Notes: a model not told the origin generated them from the sequence alone. DNA of 64,000 bases from Maricaulis sp039978735 (GCF_039978735.1 NZ_JBDWAS010000005.1:1-64000); one strand, 5' to 3'; shown: positions 42,621 to 52,841, numbered from the stretch's first letter. Numbers and translations are program-made.

Positions 42621-43130
42621 ATGCATCCAGGCACCATGATCAACGCGCTGACGGCTCTGACCCTGGCGGCGACACCGGCGATGGCCCAGGAGACGGCCGT
42701 CGATGCCATCCTGCAGGCTGACCGCGATTTCGCGGCGATGGCCGCCGAGACCGGGCCCGGTCCGGCTTTCGAGGCTTATATGGACGATGTCGACGGGCGG
42801 CTGATCCGCGGTACGGCGGACGCGCTGGTCGGCTCGGCAGAGATACGCGGCTCGTTCGATGCCTGGCCGGAGGGTATATTGCTGCACTGGGAGCCGCTGG
42901 AAGGCTTTGCCTCCGAGGGCGGTGATTTCGGTGTCACCTGGGGGCTGTGGTCGCTGCATCCGGATGGCGATCGCGCCAGCGCGCCGGCCGGACGCGGCAC
43001 CTATGTCACCGTATGGCGGCAGGACGAGGCGGGGAATTGGCGCGGTTTGCTGGACATGGGGACGAATGATCCGTCCTATCGGCCCGAAGCACCGGAAGCC
43101 GATTCGCAAAGCGCCCCCGAGGATGACTGA
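42621..43130 (+). CDS. Secreted SnoaL/DUF4440-like protein
   Basis: 169 residues from ATG 42621. Signal peptide ending near MAQETA, then an NTF2-like fold (AVDAILQADRDFAAMAAETG; GTYVTVWRQDEAGNWRGLLD). The function is not known. It overlaps the ilvC start by 8 bases. Confidence 0.7.
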   Translation: MHPGTMINALTALTLAATPAMAQETAVDAILQADRDFAAMAAETGPGPAFEAYMDDVDGRLIRGTADALVGSAEIRGSFDAWPEGILLHWEPLEGFASEGGDFGVTWGLWSLHPDGDRASAPAGRGTYVTVWRQDEAGNWRGLLDMGTNDPSYRPEAPEADSQSAPEDD

Positions 43131-44115
43131 CCCGCTTTACACGAAAGACATCGATCTCGACCCGATCCGCAAATGCCGCCTGGCCATTCTGGGCTATGGC
43201 AATCATGGCCGTTCGCACGCGCTGTGTCTGCGTGACAGCGGTGTGCGGGATGTCCGGATCGCGCTGCGGGACGGGTCGCCATCGCGCGACAAGGCCAAGG
43301 CGGACGGGTTCGAGGTGATCGGCCTAGACGAGGCCGCGCGCTGGGCCGATGCCATCGCGCTGCTCGCCGCCGACGAGGCCCATCGCCAGATCTGGGATCG
43401 GCATATCGCGCCCAACCGCAAGCCCGGCCAGGCGCTGATCCTCTGCCACGGCTTCTCGATCCATTACGGGCTGATCGAGCCGCCGGCCGATGCCGATATC
43501 ATCCTGGCCGCAGCGAAAGGGCCGGGCGGGGCGGTGCGTCAGGAGTTCGAGAAAGGCAAGGGGCTTATCGGCTTCTGGGCCGTGCACCAGGACGCCTCCG
43601 GCCACGCCCGCGAGCTCGCCCTGGCCTATCTCGCCGGCATCGGATCCGGTGAGGTGGGCATCTTCCCGACGACATTCCGCGAGGAGACCGTGTCCGACCT
43701 GTTCGGTGAGCAGGTCGTGCTGGTGGGCGGGATGGTTGCTCTCGCCAAGGCCAGTTTCGACCGGCTGGTTGCTGCCGGCGTATCGCCGCGCATGGCCTAT
43801 ATCGACTGCGTCCACGAGATCAAATATCTCGCCGACCTGATTCAGGCGCGCGGGATTGCCGGCATGTATGAGGCGATCTCCGACACGGCCGAATATGGCG
43901 CGCGCCAGATCGAGGATGCCATTGCAGGCCCGGAACTCCGGCGCACCTTCGACAACGCCATGGCAGCGATCGAGGATGGCAGTTTTGCCAGGCGCTGGGT
44001 CGAGACCTACGAGGCGGGCAACGCCATGACAGCTGACCGCGCCCGTGATCGCGAACTGCCGGTCGAGGCCGCCGGTGCTGAGCTTCGCAGCCGCATCTAC
44101 GGTGACGCGAAATAG
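43123..44115 (+). CDS. ilvC: Ketol-acid reductoisomerase (branched-chain amino acid synthesis)
   Basis: 330 residues, class I length. NAD(P)H site LAILGYGNHGRSHALCLRDS (the usual GYGSQGHAHA pattern with small changes), then ILAAAKGPGGAVRQEFEKG and the metal-binding TFREETVSDLFGEQVVLVGG. C-terminal knotted domain with EISDTAEYG-like AISDTAEYGAR. It converts acetolactate to dihydroxyisovalerate. It is isolated from other ilv genes here. Confidence 0.93.
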   Translation: MTDPLYTKDIDLDPIRKCRLAILGYGNHGRSHALCLRDSGVRDVRIALRDGSPSRDKAKADGFEVIGLDEAARWADAIALLAADEAHRQIWDRHIAPNRKPGQALILCHGFSIHYGLIEPPADADIILAAAKGPGGAVRQEFEKGKGLIGFWAVHQDASGHARELALAYLAGIGSGEVGIFPTTFREETVSDLFGEQVVLVGGMVALAKASFDRLVAAGVSPRMAYIDCVHEIKYLADLIQARGIAGMYEAISDTAEYGARQIEDAIAGPELRRTFDNAMAAIEDGSFARRWVETYEAGNAMTADRARDRELPVEAAGAELRSRIYGDAK

Positions 44116-44177
44116 CCAAGCCGCCGAAGGGGCTGTATTAAGCGGCTATTGTTTGTTTCTCACTGCGGGGGCAGGAC

Positions 44178-44702
44178 ATGTCATTCAATCCGGTCAAGAT
44201 CCGGCGATATGGTGAACCCAAGGAAGTGGTGGCGCGCGTCTTCGAGGAAGTGGGCGGCATCCCGAAGGTCATGGAATTGCTCGATCTGAGCCGCACACGC
44301 GTCTATGCGCTGGCGGATCCCGATTCCAGCAATGAAATCTCCTACACCCGCATGGCCACGCTGACCGAGAACGGTGCGACCGCCGCGGCCCAGCACCTCG
44401 CAGCCCTGGCGGGCGGCATCTTCCTGCCGATCGAGAAGGCGGACGACGCCAACTGGCTGGCGCTGGCCGGCGATGCCAGCCGTTCCAATGCGCGCAATAT
44501 CTCCGCGCTGATGGAATCGCTGAGCGAGACCGAGCGCTCGCCCGGCCGGGTCGATCAGGACGAGGCCCGCGGCATTCTCAAGGTTCTGGACGAACAGCTC
44601 GCTGTGCTGGCCATCCAGCGCGCCAAGCTGGTGGCCATCGCTTCGGGCGAAGCCGTCGACATGGACGCCGAAATGTCCGACGGTGAGGCGGGTTCCAACT
44701 GA
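44178..44702 (+). CDS. Hypothetical protein with possible HTH
   Basis: 174 residues. The segment VGGIPKVMELLDLSRTRVYA (about 26-45) resembles a Cro/CII-type helix-turn-helix; the remainder is helical (a probable coiled coil about 125-160). No family recognised. It stands alone between ilvC and the membrane protein gene. Confidence 0.55.
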   Translation: MSFNPVKIRRYGEPKEVVARVFEEVGGIPKVMELLDLSRTRVYALADPDSSNEISYTRMATLTENGATAAAQHLAALAGGIFLPIEKADDANWLALAGDASRSNARNISALMESLSETERSPGRVDQDEARGILKVLDEQLAVLAIQRAKLVAIASGEAVDMDAEMSDGEAGSN

Positions 44703-44762
44703 TTTGCGCCCGGCCCGACCTGTGACCTGTCAGACGAACCGCGCCATACGGAACGGCCGAGC

Positions 44763-45497
44763 ATGAACCGGATTTTCGATTTCATCCTGCGTATGGATGC
44801 GCGTGCAGCGCGGGCCATCGGCGTGTCGGTGGCCCTGTTCGTCGTGGTCGCGGTCATTTTCCTGATCGGGCGTTTCGTGCTGGAGATTGAACCCGGTGCC
44901 GCCGGCAGCTGGTTCGGTTCGCTGCAGGATCGCTGGTACGCACTGCCTGTGACGATCGGTGTCTTTATCGCCCTGTCCTTCCTGGGCGCGCCGCAATTCG
45001 GACTGATGGCGGCAGCGATTGTCGCCTTCGGTCCTGTCACAGGGGCGCTCTACGCCTGGATCGCGACCCTGACGGCGGCATCGGTAAATTTCTGGATGGG
45101 GCGCGTCTTCGGCGCGCGCATCCTCAAGCGCTATGGCGGCGACTGGGCCAACCGGATCTCGAGTTTCATCGGCCGCAACGGGCTGGTGGCGTCCATGGTG
45201 GTGCGCTGGGTGCCGTCCGGACCCTTCATCGTGGTCAATATGGGCTTCGGCATCGCCCGCACGCCCTATTGGGCCTTCCTTCTGGGCACCGCCCTGGGCA
45301 CCGGTCCCAAGATCATCGTGGTCGGCCTTGCAGGGCAGGGGATTCTGGCCATGCTGGGCGAAGGCCGGGTGCTGGTCGGACTGGCGCTGTTCGGCGCGGT
45401 CGGGGCCTGGTTCGGCATCATGCTGGTGGCGCGCAAATGGCTGCGCCGGAACCGGCCCGAGCCGGCGGCCGAGACCGAGGCAGCGGCGCCCGAATAG
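44763..45497 (+). CDS. VTT/DedA-like membrane protein
   Basis: 244 residues with about five or six membrane helices. The VTT-domain signature is visible (FLGAPQFGLMAAAIVAFGPV; NFWMGRVFGARIL; SMVVRWVPSGPFIVVNMGFG). Family members are lipid-scramblase-like or transporters. It precedes the mre operon by 125 bases. Confidence 0.75.
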   Translation: MNRIFDFILRMDARAARAIGVSVALFVVVAVIFLIGRFVLEIEPGAAGSWFGSLQDRWYALPVTIGVFIALSFLGAPQFGLMAAAIVAFGPVTGALYAWIATLTAASVNFWMGRVFGARILKRYGGDWANRISSFIGRNGLVASMVVRWVPSGPFIVVNMGFGIARTPYWAFLLGTALGTGPKIIVVGLAGQGILAMLGEGRVLVGLALFGAVGAWFGIMLVARKWLRRNRPEPAAETEAAAPE

Positions 45498-45622
45498 CAG
45501 GCGCATCTGCCATGACATGTGTGCCCGCACCGTTGCGCCCCTTGCAATCTATCGCGGAGCATCGCACAAGAAAACAAGTTGCACCGCGGCTTTGCCGCCA
45601 CACGTCTGAACGCGCCACGCTC

Positions 45623-46663
45623 ATGCTCAACAGCCTTTTCGGTTTGCTCTCCGCGGATATCGCCATCGACCTGGGTACCGCGAATACGCTCGTTTACGTC
45701 AAGGGGCGCGGCGTCGTCCTGAACGAGCCGTCCGTTGTCGCCTACAAGATCGAGAAGGGCCGCAAGCACGTGCAGGCCGTCGGCGCCGAGGCCAAGCTGA
45801 TGCTGGGCAAGACGCCGGGGAATGTCGAAGCGATCCGCCCGATGCGCGACGGCGTGATCGCCGACTTCGACGTGGCCGAGGAAATGATCAAGCACTTCAT
45901 CCAGAAAGTGCACAATCGCCGCGCCATGGTCTCGCCGCAGGTCGTGATCTGCGTGCCGTCGGGCGCGACGGCGGTTGAACGCCGCGCCATCCATGAAAGC
46001 GCGCTGGGTGCCGGTGCCCGCAAGGTCTATCTGATCGACGAACCGATGGCGGCTGCCGTCGGCGCCGGCCTGCCGATCGACGAGCCGACCGGTTCGATGA
46101 TCGTCGATATCGGCGGCGGCACGACCGAAGTGGCCGTGATGTCGCTGTCCGGCATCGTATACTCGCGCTCCGTCCGCGTCGGCGGTGACAAGATGGACGA
46201 GGCGATCATCAACTATATCCGCCGGTCTGCGAACCTTCTGATCGGCGAGACCTCGGCCGAGCGGATCAAGAAGGAAATCGGGTCGGCCATGCCGCCGGTG
46301 AAGGGCGAAGGCCTGTCGCTGGACATCAAGGGCCGCGACCTGATGAATGGCGTGCCGCGCGAGATCGCCGTCACCGAAGCGATGATTGCCGACAGCCTGT
46401 CCGAGCCGGTCGAGCAGATCGTGGAAGCCGTCAAGCAGGCCCTTGAGGCGACACCGCCGGAGCTGGCGGCCGACATCGTCGACAAGGGGATCGTTCTGAC
46501 GGGCGGCGGCGCCTTGCTGCGCAATCTCGACACCGAGCTGCGCGAACGCACCGGCCTGCCGGTGAGCCTGGCCGACGAGGCGCTGTCCTGCGTCGTGCTC
46601 GGTTGCGGCAAGGCCGTCGAAGACTTGCGGATTTGGCGCCCCATTCTCTCCGAAGCCGTGTAA
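45623..46663 (+). CDS. mreB: MreB rod-shape actin homologue
   Basis: 346 residues. Actin-fold motifs: IDLGTANTLVYVKGRGVVLN, KLMLGKTPGNVEAIRPMRDG, IDEPMAAAVGAGLPIDEPTG and IVLTGGGALLRNL. It organises the elongasome with MreC, MreD, RodA and PBP2, all downstream. The ATG at 45623 gives the usual N-terminus. Confidence 0.97.
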   Translation: MLNSLFGLLSADIAIDLGTANTLVYVKGRGVVLNEPSVVAYKIEKGRKHVQAVGAEAKLMLGKTPGNVEAIRPMRDGVIADFDVAEEMIKHFIQKVHNRRAMVSPQVVICVPSGATAVERRAIHESALGAGARKVYLIDEPMAAAVGAGLPIDEPTGSMIVDIGGGTTEVAVMSLSGIVYSRSVRVGGDKMDEAIINYIRRSANLLIGETSAERIKKEIGSAMPPVKGEGLSLDIKGRDLMNGVPREIAVTEAMIADSLSEPVEQIVEAVKQALEATPPELAADIVDKGIVLTGGGALLRNLDTELRERTGLPVSLADEALSCVVLGCGKAVEDLRIWRPILSEAV

Positions 46664-46699
46664 CCTTCGCCCTTGCGGGTGGAGAAGGAGTGAGTCGCG

Positions 46700-47692
46700 G
46701 TGGCCACGAGGCGCTCGACACGACATGATGGCGAGCAGGGCGTCCGTTTCTCGCGGACCGTCTTCATTGCGCTTCTTGTTCTGTCCTGTGCGCTGATCGC
46801 CTTCGATCGCCCGCAATCGCGATCCGACACCTTCGCCCGTATCCGCGCCGGCTTCACCGACCTGACGACGCCCGTACTGGAACTGGCGGCCCAGCCGCTT
46901 CGCGCCATCAAGGATATCGGTCCCTACTTCCGCCGGCAGGGCGAGCTTGCCCAGGAAAACGCCGATCTGCGCCAGCAATTGATCGAGGCGCGCTACTGGG
47001 AAGACCTCGCCTATCGCCAGCGCGACCGGATCGAGATCTACGAAGACGCCCTCAATGTCGACACGCCTGCGACCCGGGACCGGATCGGCGCCTGGACCGT
47101 GGCCGACCCGCGTGGCCCCTTCGTCCGTGCCCGCCTGATCGGCCGTGGCGCACAGTCGGGCATCGAGGATGGGTATCCGGTCATCAATCTCTACGGCCTG
47201 GTCGGGCGGGTCTACGAGACCGGCCGGCATTCGGCCCGCGTCTTGCTGCTCACTGACCTCAACAGCCGGATCCCGGTGATGGCAGACCGCTCGAATGCGC
47301 GGGCCATTCTTGTCGGCGATAACTCGCCCTATCCGCGCCTGGAATATGTCGGCCGGGCGCCGGATATCCAGCCGGGTGACCGTATCGTCTCGTCGGGTGA
47401 CGACGGCATCCTGCCGCGCGGCCTGCCTGTGGGCGAAGCCGTAGCGACGCGCGAGGGCGGCTGGCGGGTCCGGCTGTATTCGGACCAGGCGCCGATCGAT
47501 TTTGTCTGGGTCTGGCCTTACCGACGTGTGACGCCGCCGGACGAGGAGGTCAGCACCGACGAAGCCGGACTGCTCGACCCCGAAGAGGCCGGCCCGGCGA
47601 CCGCGGAGCCGGTCGCCGAGGCGGCGCCTGCAGGCGCGGACAGCGGCGATGAAGAAGGCGGCGCTACTGTGGATCCGGAGGCCCAGCCATGA
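46700..47692 (+). CDS. mreC: MreC, rod-shape-determining protein
   Basis: 330 residues from GTG 46700. One membrane helix (TVFIALLVLSCALIAFD), a coiled coil (about 80-115), then the MreC beta-domains (VIGRGAQ-like LIGRGAQSGIEDGYPVINLY; GLVGRVYETGRHSARVLLLT). Pro/Ala/Glu-rich tail. Links MreB to periplasmic PBP2. The stop overlaps mreD. Confidence 0.93.
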   Translation: MATRRSTRHDGEQGVRFSRTVFIALLVLSCALIAFDRPQSRSDTFARIRAGFTDLTTPVLELAAQPLRAIKDIGPYFRRQGELAQENADLRQQLIEARYWEDLAYRQRDRIEIYEDALNVDTPATRDRIGAWTVADPRGPFVRARLIGRGAQSGIEDGYPVINLYGLVGRVYETGRHSARVLLLTDLNSRIPVMADRSNARAILVGDNSPYPRLEYVGRAPDIQPGDRIVSSGDDGILPRGLPVGEAVATREGGWRVRLYSDQAPIDFVWVWPYRRVTPPDEEVSTDEAGLLDPEEAGPATAEPVAEAAPAGADSGDEEGGATVDPEAQP

Positions 47693-48210
47693 GAAAGCCG
47701 ACGGACCGCAGCTCGATCTGGTTCTCTGTCGCCTTGTGCGTCTTTACTGTCCTGCTGGCCTTGGTCACCCAGGCGGCGCCGACACGCCTGATCGACGGCA
47801 TATCGGTCATGCCGACCTGGCCGTTGATGGCGATTTTCCTGTGGTCGGGGCTGCGCCCGCACTTCATGCCGCCGATCGTGATCTTTGCCATCGGTCTCGC
47901 CCAGGATCTCCTGACCGGCGCGCCGATGGGGGTCTGGGCCCTGTCCTATCTGGTCGCGCTGGCGGTCTGCCGCTTCCGCGGCGAGGACGGCATGCCGCGC
48001 GATCTGCCGCCGGTCCTGCTGCGTTTCGGGGCAACGCTGCTGCTGGCCCACGGTATCGCCTTTGCCGCCGGAAGTTTCGCCCTGGAGCAGATGGCTGACC
48101 TGCAGCTCTTGATCATCGAACTGGCAGCCACGATGCTGATGTTCCCGCTACTGGCCTTCTTGGCGCTGCGAAATCGCCGCCCGGTCCGGTCCGGGTTCAT
48201 CGGGGGCTGA
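47689..48210 (+). CDS. mreD: MreD membrane protein
   Basis: 173 residues with about five membrane helices, typical of MreD (WFSVALCVFTVLLALVTQAA; PTWPLMAIFLWSGLRPHFMP; GLAQDLLTGAPMGVWALSYL). Overlaps mreC by ATGA and ends 12 bases before mrdA. Confidence 0.9.
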   Translation: MRKPTDRSSIWFSVALCVFTVLLALVTQAAPTRLIDGISVMPTWPLMAIFLWSGLRPHFMPPIVIFAIGLAQDLLTGAPMGVWALSYLVALAVCRFRGEDGMPRDLPPVLLRFGATLLLAHGIAFAAGSFALEQMADLQLLIIELAATMLMFPLLAFLALRNRRPVRSGFIGG

Positions 48211-48222
48211 TCGCGAGGCAAG

Positions 48223-50100
48223 ATGCGCGCTGACCGCCAGGAACAGGATCTGAAATTCACCCGCAGGGCCCTCATCATGTCGGGCCTTGGAGGGCTGGCT
48301 TTCATCGGGCTGGGCGCACGCCTGTACTCGCTGCAGATGCTGGAAGGCGAGCGCTATCGCCTGCTGTCCGAGGACAACCAGTTCAATTTCGACCTCCTGC
48401 CGCCGTCGCGGGGCCGCATTCTCGATCGCTTCGGTGTCGCGGTCGCCGACAATCGCGACAGCTACCGGGTACTGCTGGTGCCGGAGCAGGCCGGCGATGT
48501 CGGGGCGGCCCTGGACCGGCTGTCGCGCTTCATGCCCATGTCCGACGCCGATCGCGAACAGGTGCTGCGCGCGGTGCGCCGCCAGTCGCGCTACCGCCCG
48601 GTGACCGTGGCGGACGATCTGGACTGGCAGACTTTTTCGGCGATCAATCTCAACGCGCCGGATCTGGGCGGTGTGCGCCCTGATGTTGGCGAGGTGCGGT
48701 CCTACCCCTATGGCGCGGCCTTCGCGCATGTCATCGGCTATGTGCAGACGGCGAACGAGGACGATATCGCTGCCAGTCCGCGCGAGGAGGAGGGGCTGCT
48801 GCTGCATCCGGGCTTCCGGGTCGGCAAGACCGGTGTGGAAGTCTCTCGCGAACGCGATCTGCGCGGCGCCGCCGGTGCACTGAAGACCGAGGTGAATGCC
48901 CGCGGGCGCGTGATCCGCGAACTGCCCGAACAGTCCACGGCGCCCCAGCCCGGCCGCGATGTGGTCCTGACCCTCGATGCCGATATCCAGCGCTACGCCC
49001 ACGAGCGGCTGGGCCAGGAATCCGCATCGGCCGTGGTGATCGACGTGAATACGGGCGAGCTCATTGCGCTTGTGTCGACGCCCAGCTTCGATCCCAACCT
49101 GTTTGTCGGCGGCATTTCCTCGTCGGACTACGCAGCCCTGCGGGCAAACGATCACAATCCGCTGTTCCACAAGTCAATCATGGGGACCTACCCGCCCGGC
49201 TCGACCTTCAAGGCCGTTGTGGCGGCGGCCGCGCTGGAGCACGGCCTTGTCGATCCCAACGAGACGATCTTCTGCAACGGATCCACCATGCTGGGCCGGC
49301 GCGAGTTTCACTGCTGGCGCCGTCGGGGCCATGGGCGCGTGAATCTGCACGAAGCGGTGAAGACATCCTGCGATATCTTCTTCTATGAAATGGCCGACCG
49401 TCTCGGTATCGACCGGCTTCACGACATGGCGGTCCGCTTCGGCGTCGGCGAGCAGTTCGACATCGGTATTTCCGGCGTGCGTTCCGGCAATATGCCGAAC
49501 CCGGCCTGGCTGCGTGCGCGCAGCAATGAGCCTTGGACGACGGGGCACACCTACAATGTCGGCATCGGCCAGGGCGCGGTGCTGATGTCTCCGCTGCAGC
49601 TGGCGGTGATGACGGCCCGTGTCGCTTCCGGGCGCGCTGTCGAGCCGACGCTCTATCGCAATGCGCTGGCGCGTCCGGCGCCGCATATCGGCGTTTCCGA
49701 ACCGGCACTCGCTCGCGTACGGGCCGGTCTGCGCGGCGTCGTCGAGGAACCGGGCGGTACGTCCTATTCGCTGGGCGGGCTGGGCATCGAAGGCGTCGCC
49801 ATGGCCGGCAAGACCGGTACGGCACAGGTCTATTCCATCACCGCCGAGGAGCGCGCGTCCGGCGTTCGCGACCAGGACGACCTGCCCTGGCGGCTGCGCG
49901 ATCACGGCCTCTTCATGTGCTATGCCCCCGCTGACGATCCGAAATACGCCGTGGTCGTCGTGGTGGAGCATGGCGGCGGATCGAGCGCTGCGACACGTCC
50001 GGCGCGCGATATCCTGCGCCGCGTTGTCGCGCGTGACCCGTCGAGCCGCGCCGGCGTGTTTGCCGACCTTGCCGGCAATGACCGGCGCGGGGGCGCCTGA
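48223..50100 (+). CDS. mrdA: Penicillin-binding protein 2
   Basis: 625 residues. One N-terminal membrane helix, dimerisation domain (PPSRGRILDRFGVAVADN), then the transpeptidase with S327 in GSTFK, the SCD motif (TSCDIFF) and K530 in KTGTAQ. It crosslinks lateral-wall peptidoglycan together with RodA, whose start overlaps its stop. Confidence 0.95.
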   Translation: MRADRQEQDLKFTRRALIMSGLGGLAFIGLGARLYSLQMLEGERYRLLSEDNQFNFDLLPPSRGRILDRFGVAVADNRDSYRVLLVPEQAGDVGAALDRLSRFMPMSDADREQVLRAVRRQSRYRPVTVADDLDWQTFSAINLNAPDLGGVRPDVGEVRSYPYGAAFAHVIGYVQTANEDDIAASPREEEGLLLHPGFRVGKTGVEVSRERDLRGAAGALKTEVNARGRVIRELPEQSTAPQPGRDVVLTLDADIQRYAHERLGQESASAVVIDVNTGELIALVSTPSFDPNLFVGGISSSDYAALRANDHNPLFHKSIMGTYPPGSTFKAVVAAAALEHGLVDPNETIFCNGSTMLGRREFHCWRRRGHGRVNLHEAVKTSCDIFFYEMADRLGIDRLHDMAVRFGVGEQFDIGISGVRSGNMPNPAWLRARSNEPWTTGHTYNVGIGQGAVLMSPLQLAVMTARVASGRAVEPTLYRNALARPAPHIGVSEPALARVRAGLRGVVEEPGGTSYSLGGLGIEGVAMAGKTGTAQVYSITAEERASGVRDQDDLPWRLRDHGLFMCYAPADDPKYAVVVVVEHGGGSSAATRPARDILRRVVARDPSSRAGVFADLAGNDRRGGA

Positions 50101-51245
50101 TGGCGGTTTTTCGTGAGAGCGTGCCGCGCGATCTGCGCGGCAAGCTGATGGAGCTGAACTGGACGCTGGTCCTGTTGCTGATCCTGCTCGGAGCGGCCGG
50201 TGTCGGCATGCTGTACTCGGTGGCCGGCGGCAGCTGGACACCCTGGGCCGTCAATCATGCCATCCGCTTTTCGGCGGCTTTCGGCGGCATGATGGTGATC
50301 GCGATGTTTCCGCCGCGCTTCTGGATGGGCGTGGCCTATCCGGTCTATGTCGTGGCACTTGTCCTGCTCGCGGGGGTCGAGATCGCCGGTGTCACGATCA
50401 ACGGGTCGCAGCGCTGGCTGGATATCGGACCGATCCGGGTGCAGCCCTCCGAAGTCATGAAGCTGGCCCTCGTGTTCGCGCTCGCGCGCTTCTATCACGA
50501 CCTGCCGACCGAGAAGGTCTCCAGCCTCGGTGGTCTGCTGGTCCCGGCGGCGCTGATCGGTCTGCCCGCGCTGCTGATCGCGAAACAGCCTGACCTGGGC
50601 ACCACCCTGCTTCTGATTGCAACGGGCGGGGCGATCGTCTTCCTCGCCGGGCTGAGCTGGAAGATCATCCTGCCGGGCGCCATGGCCGGAGTTGCCGGTG
50701 CGGTGGGTTTCTTCCGCTACGGGCTGCACGACTATCAGCGCGAACGCATCATGACGATGTTCAATCCGGACGCCGATCCGCTCGGTGCGGGCTACCAGAT
50801 TCTGCAGTCCAAGATCGCGCTGGGGTCCGGCGGGTTCACCGGCAAGGGCTTCATGGAGGGAACCCAGTCCCAGCTGGAATACCTGCCGGAAAAGCAGACC
50901 GACTTCATCTTCACGATTCTGGGCGAGGAGTTCGGTTTTGTTGGCGGGCTCGTCGTCATGTCGATCTATGCGCTCGTACTGGCCAACACGATCGCCATCG
51001 CGATCAGCTGCAAGTCCACCTTCCTGCGCTTGCTGAGCATGGGCGTGGCGACGACTTTCGCGCTCTATGTGATCATCAATGTCGGCATGGTGATGGGGGC
51101 CCTGCCGGTGGTTGGCGTACCCTTGCCGCTCATCTCCTACGGCGGGACGGTGATGATGGCCGTGCTGGCCGGTTTCGGTCTGATCCTGGGCGCACACATT
51201 CACCGCAATGCCGAACCGCCGCGTGGAGCAGGCCTGTTCGGCTAG
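50100..51245 (+). CDS. rodA: RodA, SEDS glycosyltransferase
   Basis: 381 residues, about ten membrane helices. SEDS motifs: INGSQRWLDIGPIRVQPSEV, AKQPDLGTTLLLIATG, and VVGVPLPLISYGGTVMM near the end. It polymerises glycan strands for PBP2. Last gene of the mre/mrd operon. Confidence 0.96.
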   Translation: MAVFRESVPRDLRGKLMELNWTLVLLLILLGAAGVGMLYSVAGGSWTPWAVNHAIRFSAAFGGMMVIAMFPPRFWMGVAYPVYVVALVLLAGVEIAGVTINGSQRWLDIGPIRVQPSEVMKLALVFALARFYHDLPTEKVSSLGGLLVPAALIGLPALLIAKQPDLGTTLLLIATGGAIVFLAGLSWKIILPGAMAGVAGAVGFFRYGLHDYQRERIMTMFNPDADPLGAGYQILQSKIALGSGGFTGKGFMEGTQSQLEYLPEKQTDFIFTILGEEFGFVGGLVVMSIYALVLANTIAIAISCKSTFLRLLSMGVATTFALYVIINVGMVMGALPVVGVPLPLISYGGTVMMAVLAGFGLILGAHIHRNAEPPRGAGLFG

Positions 51246-51416
51246 CAGTTCCGGCCGGGTATCAGGCGGTGCCGGTATTTCGATATCGGGCGCTACCGGG
51301 CACGATGTTTGCGCTGGCGAAGCGAGCTTGACCTGATCGGGCCGTTGGGGAAGTGTGCGCGACAATTTTTCGCAATTCGGGCGCGGGGGGCCGCGCCCAG
51401 GCAGGGGAGAGTTTTC

Positions 51417-52769
51417 ATGGCGGTTACGCCCACGGGGACGCATGCGCACTGGTCGTCGCGCTTTGCATTCATCATGGCAGCGGTCGGGTCCGCGGTCGGT
51501 CTCGGCAATCTCTGGCGCTTCCCGTTCATGACGGGTCAGAATGGCGGTTCGGCCTTCGTGCTGATCTATATCGGCTGCGTGATCCTGTTCGCGCTGCCGG
51601 TCCTGATGGCGGAAATCGCCATCGGCCGCCACGCTCAGCAATCGGCAATTTCCTCGACGCGCAAGATGGCGCTCGAGGCCGGCAAGTCCGGCAAGTGGTC
51701 GATCGTGGGCTGGGTATGTACCGCGGCCGGCTTCCTGATCCTGACGACCTATTCGGTGATCGCCGGCCAGGTCATGGCGTTCTCGGTCGCTGGCTTTGCC
51801 GGCGGCTTCGGTACGGATGAAGGCGCGACCATGTTCTACAATGGTCAGGGCATTCAGCTGTTCTGGCACATCGTGTTCATGGGCCTGACGGTCGCTATCG
51901 TCGCCCAGGGGCTCAAGGGCGGGATCGAACGCGTTGCCACGCTGCTCATGCCGCTCTTCTTCGTCGTCCTGCTGGGCCTGACCATCTACTCGCTGGTCAA
52001 TGGCCACGCGGCTGAAGCTGTCGCCTACCTCTTCCGCCCGGACTTCTCGGCCGTCTCGGGCCAGACCTTCGTCCAGGCGCTTGGCCAGGCTTTCTTCTCG
52101 GTCTCGGTCGCCTCGGCGATCATGATTACCTACGGCTCCTACCTGTCCAAGGATGCCAATATCGGTTCCTCATCGCTGACCATCGCATCGGCTGACACGC
52201 TGGTCGCGCTGGTGGCAGGCCTGATGATCTTCCCGATCGTCTTCATGGTGGGTATCGACCCCGGTGAAGGTCTGGGCCTGATCTTCTCGGCGCTGCCGGC
52301 CGTTTTCGCCGACATGCCGGCGGGCAATATCATCGGCGGGTCCTTCTTTGCCCTGGCGCTGATCGCGGCCGTGACGTCGTCGATCTCGCTGCTGGAAGGC
52401 GTCGTGGCCTTCGTTGACGAGCACGCGAATTTCGGCCGTGCGCAGACGGCGGTTCTGGTCGGCTTCTTTGCCTTCATGATCGGTGCGGGTGCCGTTTACT
52501 CGCCGGAGTTCGGCGGCAATTTCGTCGACTGGCTCTCGGGCAGCCTGCTGCTGCCGCTGGGCGGCTTCCTGGTGGCGGTCTTTGCCGGCTGGGTGATCCC
52601 CAAGGCGCTGCTGCGCGACGAGCTCTCGCACACCGGCAAGGGGCTGTTCGAGTTCTTCCACTTTGCGGTGCGCTGGATTGTGCCGCCGGCGATCTTCGTG
52701 ATCCTGGCGCTGGGTCTGGATGCCCAGTTCAACAATGGCGGCATTGGTGCGATGCTGGGCCTCAGCTAG
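51417..52769 (+). CDS. Sodium:neurotransmitter symporter family (NSS) transporter
   Basis: 450 residues, about eleven membrane helices. The signature AAVGSAVGLGNLWRFPFMTG, then NGGSAFVLIYI and SVSVASAIMITYGSYLSKDA (sodium site), matches bacterial NSS proteins that import amino acids with Na+. Substrate unknown. The start ATG 51417 follows GGGGAG. A strong terminator follows. Confidence 0.92.
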   Translation: MAVTPTGTHAHWSSRFAFIMAAVGSAVGLGNLWRFPFMTGQNGGSAFVLIYIGCVILFALPVLMAEIAIGRHAQQSAISSTRKMALEAGKSGKWSIVGWVCTAAGFLILTTYSVIAGQVMAFSVAGFAGGFGTDEGATMFYNGQGIQLFWHIVFMGLTVAIVAQGLKGGIERVATLLMPLFFVVLLGLTIYSLVNGHAAEAVAYLFRPDFSAVSGQTFVQALGQAFFSVSVASAIMITYGSYLSKDANIGSSSLTIASADTLVALVAGLMIFPIVFMVGIDPGEGLGLIFSALPAVFADMPAGNIIGGSFFALALIAAVTSSISLLEGVVAFVDEHANFGRAQTAVLVGFFAFMIGAGAVYSPEFGGNFVDWLSGSLLLPLGGFLVAVFAGWVIPKALLRDELSHTGKGLFEFFHFAVRWIVPPAIFVILALGLDAQFNNGGIGAMLGLS

Positions 52770-52797
52770 GCCCTCATAGCACCACCATTGGTGTTAC

Positions 52798-52832
52798 ACG
52801 GGGTCGCGTCCATACGATGCGACCCCGTTTTC
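52798..52832 (+). terminator. Rho-independent terminator after NSS transporter
   Basis: ACGGGGTCGC (52798-52807), 11-base loop, GCGACCCCGT (52819-52828), then TTTTCTTG. It ends the transporter transcript just before the convergent pip gene. Confidence 0.88.
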
Positions 52833-52841
52833 TTGTCTGGG

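Noticed and set aside
45266..47230. 654-codon minus-strand frame opposite mreB and mreC
   Set aside because: Purely a shadow of the high-GC third codon positions in mreB/mreC.
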